5,777 nucleotides of DNA from Armatimonadota bacterium (GTDB taxonomy: Bacteria; Armatimonadota; Fimbriimonadia; Fimbriimonadales; Fimbriimonadaceae), in NCBI GenBank assembly GCA_003516955.1, contig DPBN01000298.1:1-5777 (forward strand). The letters run 5' to 3'. The translations under genes were made by a program, and so were the position numbers. Position 1 is the first letter of the stretch, and each line of letters opens with the position of its first letter. Of the stretch, positions 1 through 5,419 are shown in pieces. The notes under the pieces are model-generated. The model worked only from the letters and a program-made list of their open reading frames with translations. It was not told where the DNA came from and did not search any database.

Positions 1-566
1 CTCGCGAAGCACGGCACGCTGGCCGACGGGCTGGATAGCGCGAGGGGCCGCTCGTTGGTCAGCCCCACCGCGGTGACGGACGTCGCCCGGCCGTGCTCGG
101 CCAGCTGGGCCACGTAGCGCCCGAGCCACCCGTCGCGCCGCGGTCGCACGGGATCGGCAGTGTGCCAGATTTCCATGCTGCGGAAGTGGCTGCGGTTCGG
201 GTTCGGGTAGCCGACGCGCTGCACGGCCGCCGCCCTGCCTTCGCGGAAGAGCGCGCCGAGGGGCTCGAGGGCGGGATGCAGGCCGATCGCGCCGTCCAGA
301 TCGATCACCCGCTCGGCGAGCACGGCCAGGCTCGGCCGGAGCGAGGCGTAGCGCGGGTCGCGGTAGGGAATCAGCGTGTTGAGCCCGTCGTTGCCGCCGC
401 TGAGCTGGCACACCACCAGCACGCGGTTCGACGTCGGCTTGCGGCCCTGCAGCGCGCGGCGCGCCTCTCCTTGGGCGAACGCCCCGAGCCACCCCGGCGC
501 GGCCAAGCCGATCGCCACGGCGCCCGTGCGCTGCAGGAAGTCCCGTCTGGTGATGCCGTGATCCAT
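1..566 (-). CDS. DUF1501 family protein, Tat-exported (3' end outside window)
   Basis: The frame is open from the ATG at 566 to base 1, giving 188 residues; the C-terminal part lies outside the window. The N-terminus is a clear twin-arginine signal: ITRRDFLQ at residues 5-12, then a hydrophobic stretch at about 15-30 and a likely cleavage site after AFA (29-31). The mature part carries DUF1501 hallmarks: VCQLSGGNDGLNTLIPY (52-68) and RSHFRSMEIWHTAD (125-138). DUF1501 proteins are alkaline-phosphatase-like exported proteins of unknown substrate, often encoded beside DUF1800 genes; the neighbour that could show this is off the window. The start is supported by GAGGGG (complement of 571-576), 4 nt upstream. 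The gene is divergent from the gene at 649. Family assignment is confident; biochemical function is unknown. Confidence 0.9.
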   Translation of the reverse strand, partial: MDHGITRRDFLQRTGAVAIGLAAPGWLGAFAQGEARRALQGRKPTSNRVLVVCQLSGGNDGLNTLIPYRDPRYASLRPSLAVLAERVIDLDGAIGLHPALEPLGALFREGRAAAVQRVGYPNPNRSHFRSMEIWHTADPVRPRRDGWLGRYVAQLAEHGRATSVTAVGLTNERPLALSSPSASVPCFA

Positions 567-582
567 CGTTCCCCTCGTTGTT

Positions 583-596
583 CGAACCGACGTTCG
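583..596. promoter_or_regulatory. LexA-like palindrome CGAAC-N4-GTTCG
   Basis: The site reads CGAACCGACGTTCG. Its CGAAC/GTTCG arms match the Gram-positive-type SOS box core (CGAAC-N4-GTTCG), which is also used in several other GC-rich phyla. It lies between two divergent genes, 16 nt upstream of the DUF1501 start and 52 nt upstream of the plus-strand gene at 649. A repressor there could control the DUF1501 gene. No LexA gene is visible here and there is only one site, so the assignment to LexA is inference; it could be another regulator's dyad or chance. Confidence 0.35.
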
Positions 597-635
597 GCAA
601 GGACGCCCGGGCGGGGCTCCGGTTCGGTGCGAGGG

Positions 636-642
636 TATTCTA
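636..642. promoter_or_regulatory. Candidate -10 element, readable on both strands
   Basis: TATTCTA is an AT-rich island in very GC-rich DNA. Read on the plus strand, TATTCT ends 7 nt before the ATG at 649, the spacing of a leaderless promoter. Read on the minus strand it gives TAGAAT (5 of 6 to TATAAT), which could start a transcript toward the DUF1501 gene that would include the palindrome at 583-596. No convincing -35 is seen for the plus direction. This is suggestive only. Confidence 0.3.
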
Positions 643-648
643 GCCCGC

Positions 649-1065
649 ATGACCGTCGCGCTGGGCCGCGTGCTCGTGCCGCTCGTCCTGTGCGTCGTGA
701 CGCTGGGCGTGTTCGCCAGGTTGCAGGACTTTGGCCCGGAGGGCGCCGTGCGCGCGTTCCACCAAGCGCTCGCCGTGGGCGACCTGCGGCGCATCGACGA
801 GCTGACCGTCGAGGGCGCGCGGGAGCCTTGGGCCTCTTGGTACGTGCAGACCGTCGGGCCGCTCGTGCGGGAGTCGGACTTCGTGCGGGTGGAGCTGCAG
901 GAGCGCGTGCCGCGCCGCGCGCTGGTGCTTTCGACTCTGGGCCGCGGCGGGTGGCGGCTCAGCACGCTCTGGGAGGTGGCGCTCCTTGGGGGGCGCTGGC
1001 GCGTCCAGATGGTGCGCGTGCTGCCTCCGTACAACCTCCGCTCGGCGCCGTATCCCGTCTGGTGA
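649..1065 (+). CDS. Small membrane-anchored NTF2-like/DUF4878-like hypothetical protein
   Basis: The 138-residue protein has an N-terminal hydrophobic segment at about residues 4-23, then a soluble domain that should face outside the cytoplasm. The domain begins PEGAVRAFHQALAVGDLRRIDEL (30-52) and ends GGRWRVQMVRVLPP (114-127). This is the helix-then-sheet layout of small NTF2-like proteins such as DUF4878, where the final strands carry a GxW(K/R)V motif. There is no lipobox (LVLC does not fit). The ATG at 649 lacks a well-spaced Shine-Dalgarno (GAGGG ends 13 nt upstream), but an AT-rich hexamer ends 7 nt before it, so the mRNA may be leaderless. The next gene encodes a protein of the same plan. 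The specific function is unknown; the fold assignment is inferred from pattern, not from a database match. Confidence 0.75.
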   Translation: MTVALGRVLVPLVLCVVTLGVFARLQDFGPEGAVRAFHQALAVGDLRRIDELTVEGAREPWASWYVQTVGPLVRESDFVRVELQERVPRRALVLSTLGRGGWRLSTLWEVALLGGRWRVQMVRVLPPYNLRSAPYPVW

Positions 1066-1080
1066 GCCGGCCCTGTGGGG

Positions 1081-1086
1081 TTTAAT
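1081..1086 (+). promoter_or_regulatory. Candidate leaderless-type -10 element
   Basis: TTTAAT lies in the 27-nt gap between the two small membrane-protein genes and ends 6 nt before the ATG at 1093. The GGAGG between them sits 1 nt from the ATG, too close for a normal Shine-Dalgarno. The layout resembles the element before the gene at 649, so this gene and the two after it may have their own promoter. No -35 element is evident. Confidence 0.3.
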
Positions 1087-1092
1087 GGAGGC

Positions 1093-1539
1093 ATGAGGCA
1101 GTCCGGGCGGGTTCACTGGATGGTCGCCGTGGCCATCGCTCTGCTCGTCGCGATCGTCGTTCTGATCTTCTTCGCGGGCGAGTCGCCCGCTGTGGCGGCG
1201 GGGAGGTTCCTGCTCGCCCTGCAGAAGCGCGACGTGGAGACCCTGACGGAGCTCAGCTACGTGCCGGACGGCAACACGGAGGCCATCCGCAAGGATTGGG
1301 ACTTCACCGTGAACGTCGCCAACCCCAACTACCGCTTTGTGTACAGGGTGCTCCAGGTGAAGGAGCTGGGGGGCGACGAGGCCGTGGCCACGGTGCAGAT
1401 GAAGAGGGACGCCTTCTCGCCCGCCGCCTACGAGGAGAACTTCCAGCTCCCGCTGGTTCGAAAGGACGGCCGCTGGAAGGTGGATGTCTACAACCTGAGC
1501 CGCAAGATGTACCCCGCGCTGCCGCGGCCGAGGGAGTGA
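1093..1539 (+). CDS. Small membrane-anchored NTF2-like/DUF4878-like hypothetical protein
   Basis: The protein is 148 residues from the ATG at 1093. An in-frame GTG at 1075 would add six residues (MGFNGG), but it has no ribosome binding site and would read through the AT-rich element at 1081-1086, so ATG is preferred. A strong transmembrane segment spans residues 9-28, with a short basic N-terminus inside the cell. The outer domain starts SPAVAAGRFLLALQKRDVETLTEL (31-54) and ends LVRKDGRWKVDVYNLSR (121-137), typical of small NTF2-like proteins. It shares its plan with the 138-residue protein just upstream: membrane anchor, A-x-x-x-F-x-x-A-L-x-x-x-D helix, C-terminal GRW(K/R)V. The two are probably old paralogues. 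The stop lies 4 nt before the next start, so co-transcription with the AhpD-like gene is likely. Function is unknown. Confidence 0.8.
   Translation: MRQSGRVHWMVAVAIALLVAIVVLIFFAGESPAVAAGRFLLALQKRDVETLTELSYVPDGNTEAIRKDWDFTVNVANPNYRFVYRVLQVKELGGDEAVATVQMKRDAFSPAAYEENFQLPLVRKDGRWKVDVYNLSRKMYPALPRPRE
1531..1538 (+). promoter_or_regulatory. Ribosome binding site deciding a GTG start at 1544
   Basis: AGGGAGTG overlaps the stop codon of the preceding gene and places its GGGAG core 7 nt before GTG 1544. The internal in-frame ATG at 1586 has no comparable site, so the GTG start is preferred. Confidence 0.6.
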
Positions 1540-1543
1540 GCCG

Positions 1544-1891
1544 GTGCGCAAGCGGGCCGCCGAGACGAGGCGCTACCGCCTCGAGATGAACGAGAAGATC
1601 CTGGGAGCGGGGTTTCAGGGCTTCAACCGGTTCTTCGCGCTGGACGCCGCCGCCTACGCGGAGGGGGCGCTCCCGATGAAGATGAAGGAGCTCATGGGCC
1701 TGGTCGGCTCGATGGTCCTCCGCTGCAACGACTGCATCTTCTACCACCTCGACCGTTGCGTCACCGAGGGCTGCACGCGCGAGGAGATCCTCGAGGCGAT
1801 GAACATCGCCCTCGTGATCGGCGGCTCGATCGTCATCCCGCACCTTCGCTACGCCTTCGAGGTGCTGGACGAGCTGACCAAGGAGAGCTGA
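1544..1891 (+). CDS. Carboxymuconolactone decarboxylase / AhpD-like protein
   Basis: The 115-residue protein carries the AhpD/CMD signature: a redox C-x-x-C with following histidine, RCNDCIFYH (C61, C64, H68), then G-x-x-x-E-E-I (76-82) and the helical IALVIGGSIVIPH (88-100). It is a full single-domain member; the usual length of small CMD proteins is about 100-130 residues. The family includes gamma-carboxymuconolactone decarboxylases and alkylhydroperoxidase-type reductases. Having the CxxC plus His favours a thiol-dependent antioxidant or disulfide role over lactone chemistry. Two more cysteines (C72, C77) sit close to the active site. No signal peptide is seen, so it is probably cytoplasmic. 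The GTG start is supported by AGGGAG, and the stop lies 4 nt before the GH28-like gene. The exact substrate cannot be read from the sequence. Confidence 0.88.
   Translation: MRKRAAETRRYRLEMNEKILGAGFQGFNRFFALDAAAYAEGALPMKMKELMGLVGSMVLRCNDCIFYHLDRCVTEGCTREEILEAMNIALVIGGSIVIPHLRYAFEVLDELTKES
1880..1887 (+). promoter_or_regulatory. Ribosome binding site deciding a GTG start at 1896
   Basis: AAGGAGAG, inside the last codons of the AhpD-like gene, lies 8 nt before GTG 1896. It is near ideal and fixes the start of the beta-helix gene. Confidence 0.7.
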
Positions 1892-1895
1892 AACC

Positions 1896-3209
1896 GTGGC
1901 GTTCCGGCCGTTCCCCCAACCGATCGGCACCCGCGCCTGCGGCCGGTTCCGCCTGTGGATCGCGGGCCGAGAGTGCGCCGTCCTGAACGCTCCGGTGAGC
2001 TCGGACTCCGACCACGCCTCCTACGCCGCGTACACGCTGCAGGAACCTGCGGACGTGGAGGTGCGGGCCGGCTGGGAGGTGTCGTCCGCCGAGGCGCACC
2101 CCGGCTCGCTGGGCCTGGCGTGCGAGGTGGTAGGCCAGACCGTGAGCTTCCGTCTCGAGCGCGGGCGGAACGTGGCGCTGGTGGTCGACGGCCGCTGGCT
2201 GTACCTGTTCCACGTCGAGCCGAGCGAACCGCCGACGCGCGACGTCCTGCGCTTCGAATCCGGCGCCGTGCACCGGGCGGGGGTGATCGAGCTCCGCTCT
2301 GGCCAGACGCTGTGGATCGAGCCGGGGGCGATCGTGCAGGGCGTGGTTCGCGCGCGCGGGGCCGAGAACGCGCACATCGGCGGTGGAGGGGTGCTGGACT
2401 GCGGAGGCGGGGAGTTCCCGGCGGACTGGGGTCGGATGGTGATTCTCGACGGCTGCCGCGGCTGCACGATCTCGGACGTGACGCTCGTTCGACCGCGGAC
2501 TTGGATGGTCACGCTCGGCGGGTGTGAGGACGTGGAGGTGCGCAACCTGCACGAGATCGGCTCCTGCGTGGGTTCGGACGGGATCGACGTCGTCGGCTCA
2601 CGGCGCTTGCGCGTGGTCGGCGGCCTGCTGAGGAACAACGACGACTGCCTGGTGGTGAAGGCCTTCGACCCGAGGCCTTGGATGCCGGATGTCGCGGGCG
2701 ACTGGTCGCAGGACGTCCGGGACGTGGTGTTCGAAGGGCTGACCGTGGCCAACGACGCAGCGGGCAACGGTCTGGAGATCGGCCACGAGCTTCGCACGGA
2801 CTCCGTCTCCGGGATCACGTTCCGCGACATCGACATCCTGCACGTGCATGGGCACGGAGCTCCCTTCTCGATCAATTGCGGCGACCACGCGACCGTGAGC
2901 GACGTGCTGTACGAGGACGTGCGCGTGTGGCACCACTACGACAAGCTGGTCTCTCTGCGGGTCATGCGGTCCCGCTTCAACAAGGACGAGGAGCGGGGAC
3001 GGATCCGCGGCGTGACGTTCCGCAAGGTCCGGGTGCGGGAGCAACCCTACAACCCCGGATACACGATCAGCGTGATCGGAGGGTGGGACGAGAGCCACCG
3101 GGTGGAGGGCGTGCTGTTCGAGGACTTCCGGCTCGGCGACCGCCCGGTGCGCAGCCTGCTGGACCTGGACGCCTACGTTCGGCACATCGGTGAGGTCCGC
3201 TTCGCCTAG
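1896..3209 (+). CDS. GH28-like right-handed beta-helix glycoside hydrolase
   Basis: The protein is 437 residues, beginning at GTG with a strong ribosome binding site. Residues 1-120 look like a small beta-sandwich domain; from about 130 onward there are repeating beta-helix rungs (V-x-V-x-x-x-x-I-x-x, G-V-x-F-x-x-x-x-V). Polygalacturonase-like landmarks appear in order: SDGID (227-231, replacing NTDG), NNDD (247-250, the catalytic Asp pair) and GNGLEIGHE (290-298, where GH28 has G-H-G). The usual GH28 His is thus Asn, and no clear R-I-K is found; LRVMRSR (354-360) is the nearest. It may therefore be a divergent GH28 or clan GH-N hydrolase acting on a uronic-acid or other polysaccharide. There is no signal peptide, so it is likely intracellular, perhaps acting on imported oligosaccharides. 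It sits last in the operon with the AhpD-like gene. The substrate is unknown. Confidence 0.85.
   Translation: MAFRPFPQPIGTRACGRFRLWIAGRECAVLNAPVSSDSDHASYAAYTLQEPADVEVRAGWEVSSAEAHPGSLGLACEVVGQTVSFRLERGRNVALVVDGRWLYLFHVEPSEPPTRDVLRFESGAVHRAGVIELRSGQTLWIEPGAIVQGVVRARGAENAHIGGGGVLDCGGGEFPADWGRMVILDGCRGCTISDVTLVRPRTWMVTLGGCEDVEVRNLHEIGSCVGSDGIDVVGSRRLRVVGGLLRNNDDCLVVKAFDPRPWMPDVAGDWSQDVRDVVFEGLTVANDAAGNGLEIGHELRTDSVSGITFRDIDILHVHGHGAPFSINCGDHATVSDVLYEDVRVWHHYDKLVSLRVMRSRFNKDEERGRIRGVTFRKVRVREQPYNPGYTISVIGGWDESHRVEGVLFEDFRLGDRPVRSLLDLDAYVRHIGEVRFA
3206..3209. other. Shared CTAG stop codons of two convergent genes
   Basis: CTAG at 3206-3209 supplies TAG to the plus-strand beta-helix gene (3207-3209) and TAG to the minus-strand peptidase gene (complement of 3206-3208). 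The two operons therefore meet with a 4-base tail-to-tail overlap and no room for an intergenic terminator. Any termination signal must lie inside the opposing coding region. Confidence 0.95.
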
Positions 3210-3985
3210 AGCGGCTTGAGCACGGACAGAGCCACGCGGTTCTCGAGCAGCACGATCGACTCCTCGAGCAGCGAGCCGTTCCAGTTCGGGTACCAGGCGG
3301 AGCCGGGAACCTCCACCGGGCCGACCGCCTTCTCGGCGGACACCGGCGGGTCGAACCGGGCGGAGTGCAGGGCGGCCTCGGGCCCGACGGGATAGCCCTG
3401 CTTCGCCTGCGGCAGGGTGCAGCCGGCGGGGCGCGAGTCCCAGTGGATCTTTCCGTTCTGCGTGCAGATCACGGCGGCGTCGCGGGCGCAAAGGCGCAGG
3501 AAGTTCAGGGCCGTCGAGCTGAGGCTGGTGCGGAACGTCTCGGCCAGCCGGATGATGTTGGCGATGGACGGCTCGCAGGCCTCCGCGTGGGGACGGAAGA
3601 TCTCCTCCGGCATCAGGAACTCCCCCGCGAAGACGTTGGCCTGGCGCTCCATCAGGTCGTTGCCGCTGTTCCGCATCTGCTCCTCGGTGCAGATCCAGTA
3701 GGGCACCTTCCCGCGATGCAGGACCCAATGGCCCAGCTCGTGCGCGACGCAGAACCGGCGCTGGCCCTCCCAGGGGATGGAGCTGCGCACCCGGACCAGC
3801 CCCTTCTTCTCGCTGCACACGAGCCACGCGTCCGCGGTGAGGATCGGGCCGTCCGTGACGAGCACGTCCAGCTTGTACGCGACGCCGCGCTCACGGATGT
3901 CCTGGGGGCGGCTCACGTAGAATCGGTCCAGCAACCGCCACGCTGCTTCGCGGGCGGCGCGGGCCTGCTCGTCACTTAGCCTCAT
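3206..3985 (-). CDS. ImmA/IrrE family metallo-endopeptidase (COG2856)
   Basis: The 259-residue protein begins at ATG 3985. It has the zinc protease motif HELGH (82-86) followed by ERQANVFAGEFLMP (113-126), the pattern of ImmA/IrrE. H82 and H86 would bind zinc, E83 would be catalytic, and E113 the third ligand. These numbers and spacings agree with those I recall for Deinococcus IrrE. A helical segment follows (EPSIANIIRLAETFRTSLSSTALNFLRL, 138-165), the usual family HTH-like part. The C-terminal domain (about 170-259) has the WYPNWNGSLLEESIVLLENR motif (231-250). Known members cleave a DNA-binding repressor (ImmR, DdrO) after DNA damage or mobile-element signals. The gene overlaps the upstream gene by 14 nt (ATGAGGCTAAGTGA) with only a weak ribosome binding site, so it is probably translationally coupled. 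The in-frame sequence extending to 4342 is a shadow of the neighbour. No XRE partner is visible; the likely partner is in the same operon. Confidence 0.92.
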   Translation of the reverse strand: MRLSDEQARAAREAAWRLLDRFYVSRPQDIRERGVAYKLDVLVTDGPILTADAWLVCSEKKGLVRVRSSIPWEGQRRFCVAHELGHWVLHRGKVPYWICTEEQMRNSGNDLMERQANVFAGEFLMPEEIFRPHAEACEPSIANIIRLAETFRTSLSSTALNFLRLCARDAAVICTQNGKIHWDSRPAGCTLPQAKQGYPVGPEAALHSARFDPPVSAEKAVGPVEVPGSAWYPNWNGSLLEESIVLLENRVALSVLKPL

Positions 3986-4769
3986 CTTCTTCGATTTTGG
4001 CCAGTTCTTGCAGGAATTGGAGCGCGCGGGCGTCCCGTTCCATCTCTTCCAAGTCCTGCTTCCGGTCGTATTGGTCGCTCTCGGAGTCCAGGTTGCGGAA
4101 GAGGTACGCGTAGCTCGCGGCCGAGGCGGGCTCCGTTGCCAGATCCGAGGCCTCGTCGATCGCCTGCATCGCGGCCGCCAGAAGCTCCGAGGGTTCGCCG
4201 GCCGAGCGCTGGACCGCCTGGCGCGCCTCCTCCAGCGCCCGCTCGGTCTCCCCTGGCCGCGGCACCGTCCTCGCCAGCGAGGCGGCGAGGTTCTGGAGCG
4301 CGTCGCGGAGCGCGATCGCCGGGGCCGTGCCTCGTTCCCCAACCCTCGCGGCGGCGGCGAGGATCCGACCGACAGCCTCTTGGCGCCTCTGGGACCGGCC
4401 CGCCTCGTCGTGGGGTTCAGCCTCCGCAGCGCTCTGCACGCGCTGGGCGGCTTCGGCGGCGCTCCGCTCCGCGCGGGCCAGCTCGATCCTGCTGCGGAGC
4501 CTGGCCGCCGCGCGGGCGGGATCGAAGTCGATGCCCGCCTCCCGCAGCTCCCGGACGTTCTCCTCCAACGTCAGGTTGCGCACGTGCACCCGAAGGGCAG
4601 CGTCGTACCGACGGGCCGCCAGCTGGATGCGCCTCACCGCGTCCTTCGGATCGAACTGCACGCCCGCGGCCTCCAGCTCGGCGAGCGTCTCCTCCAGCGA
4701 CAGGCCCAGGCAGCGCCGCTTCAGCTCCTCGTGGTCCTGTTGCAGACGCCTTCGGGTGGCTTCGTCCAT
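3972..4769 (-). CDS. Uncharacterised helical protein with two 27-residue repeats; putative partner of the peptidase or sigma protein
   Basis: I do not recognise this 265-residue protein. Two copies of a repeat are clear: LSLEETLAELEAAGVQFDPKD (23-43, running to 49) and LTLEENVRELREAGIDFDPAR (66-86, running to 92). They follow L-x-LEE-x-x-x-EL-x-x-AG-x-x-FDP with a 43-residue period. Residues 95-205 are Ala/Glu/Arg-rich and probably coiled-coil. The acidic tail (220-265) holds DRKQDLEEMERDARAL (235-250), like the tail of the partial protein at 5480-5777. No signal peptide or membrane segment is seen, so it is cytoplasmic. It overlaps both neighbours: the sigma-like stop shares TGATG with its start, and its last 14 bases overlap the peptidase. 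ATG 4769 is preferred to 4772 because GGGAG is 5 nt away rather than 2. An adaptor, anti-sigma or peptidase-substrate role is possible but unproven. Confidence 0.75.
   Translation of the reverse strand: MDEATRRRLQQDHEELKRRCLGLSLEETLAELEAAGVQFDPKDAVRRIQLAARRYDAALRVHVRNLTLEENVRELREAGIDFDPARAAARLRSRIELARAERSAAEAAQRVQSAAEAEPHDEAGRSQRRQEAVGRILAAAARVGERGTAPAIALRDALQNLAASLARTVPRPGETERALEEARQAVQRSAGEPSELLAAAMQAIDEASDLATEPASAASYAYLFRNLDSESDQYDRKQDLEEMERDARALQFLQELAKIEEDEAK
4078..4110 (-). other. Sequence encoding part of the shared acidic/LF tail module
   Basis: These bases encode the YLFRNLDSESD stretch (about residues 220-230) of the 265-residue protein, at the start of its acidic C-terminal module. 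The partial protein at 5480-5777 has the equivalent FEALFAFHKLS. Both are followed about 11-13 residues later by DRxxDLExMxxDAxxL. The boundary positions are approximate. Confidence 0.45.
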
Positions 4770-5380
4770 CATGGCTCCCTCGAGCGTTCGCCGCTCCCTT
4801 CCTCTTCTTCTCGCCGGACGCGCCTCCTGATCCTCTTGATGCGGTTGTTCGCCTCGTCCACGGTGATGTCGAGCACGAAGGCGATGTCCTGCGGCGTCGT
4901 CGCCCCGTCGGCGTAGGCGTCGACCACGTCGATCAGCTCCGGCTCGTCCTGGAACAGGCGCCAAAGGTCGAAGAGGACCTCATCCGGAATCCTCTGCCCG
5001 CGCGGGTCGGGGATGGCGCCCAAAGTGTCATCGTCCGCCTCGGTGATGGGGGTGCCGATGCTGTGCAGGGCGCGGAGGTATGCGCGGAACTCGTTGTTGA
5101 TCACGCTGGCCACCACGTCGAACAGGAAGCCCTCCAGCTCCTCGCGGTTCGTCACCTTGGAGGGGACGGCCCTCCGGCCCTCGATCACCTTCTCGGCCGC
5201 CTTGAGGGCGTAGTCCAGCGGCTCGCCCGCATGCTGGCGGAATCCGGGCACGCCATAGAGCCTCTCGAGGCGGCCCCGGGCGTAGTTGGTGAGTTTGGCC
5301 AGGGTCTCCTCCAACCATCGCCCATCTTCGATGGCCTGCCAGACCCAAACCGGCAGGTGGTCGCCTCCCATCTTCTTCAT
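4769..5380 (-). CDS. Sigma-70-like (ECF-type) transcription factor
   Basis: The 203-residue protein has a two-domain sigma layout. The region 2-like part (about 28-104) includes LTNYARGRLERLYG (30-43), PLDYALKAAEKVIEGRR (54-70) and EELEGFLFDVVASVINNEFR (80-99). The region 4-like HTH (about 158-190) is DGATTPQDIAFVLDITVDEANNRIKRIRRRVRR, whose later part (TVDEANNRIKRIRRR) is the recognition-helix pattern. It resembles a group of ECF-like sigma factors in Planctomycetes/Acidobacteria-type genomes. Between the domains lies an acidic linker (about 110-145). The ATG at 5380 has GAGGAAGGG (complement of 5385-5393) just upstream; the second ATG at 5371 has no good site. Its stop overlaps the next start as TGATG, so it heads a translationally coupled operon. 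It may direct RNA polymerase to this operon, but no target promoter is shown. It could instead be a sigma-like DNA-binding regulator. Confidence 0.82.
   Translation of the reverse strand: MKKMGGDHLPVWVWQAIEDGRWLEETLAKLTNYARGRLERLYGVPGFRQHAGEPLDYALKAAEKVIEGRRAVPSKVTNREELEGFLFDVVASVINNEFRAYLRALHSIGTPITEADDDTLGAIPDPRGQRIPDEVLFDLWRLFQDEPELIDVVDAYADGATTPQDIAFVLDITVDEANNRIKRIRRRVRREEEEGSGERSREP
4775..4779 (-). promoter_or_regulatory. Ribosome binding site choosing between two adjacent ATGs
   Basis: GGGAG (complement of 4775-4779) precedes CC-ATG-ATG. It is 2 nt from the first ATG (4772) and 5 nt from the second (4769). The second fits better, making the sigma stop and this start share the A of TGATG. 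Confidence 0.5.
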
Positions 5381-5384
5381 CGCG

Positions 5385-5393
5385 CCCTTCCTC
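5385..5393 (-). promoter_or_regulatory. Ribosome binding site of the sigma-like gene
   Basis: GAGGAAGGG (complement of 5385-5393) ends 4 nt before ATG 5380; its GAGG core (5390-5393) is 9 nt upstream. It supports the first of the two in-frame ATGs (5380 rather than 5371). Confidence 0.55.
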
Positions 5394-5419
5394 GCCCCTG
5401 CCCGAACCGACCGGAACCG

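Noticed and set aside
93..1085. 330-residue plus-strand open frame
   Set aside because: It runs antisense through the DUF1501 gene and then across the gene at 649 in another frame. Its Arg/Ala/Pro-rich composition is typical of high-GC shadow frames.
2598..3827. 409-residue minus-strand open frame
   Set aside because: It spans the convergent junction, antisense to the beta-helix gene and out of frame with the peptidase. No family motif is seen and composition is that of a shadow.
3986..4342. N-terminal extension of the peptidase frame
   Set aside because: The added residues are Arg/Ser/Pro-rich and overlap the 265-residue protein in another frame. Family length and the coupled ATG at 3985 favour the shorter protein.
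4770..4964. N-terminal extension of the repeat-protein frame
   Set aside because: It overlaps the HTH-encoding part of the sigma-like gene and is Arg-rich nonsense; the ribosome binding site at 4775-4779 supports the short form.
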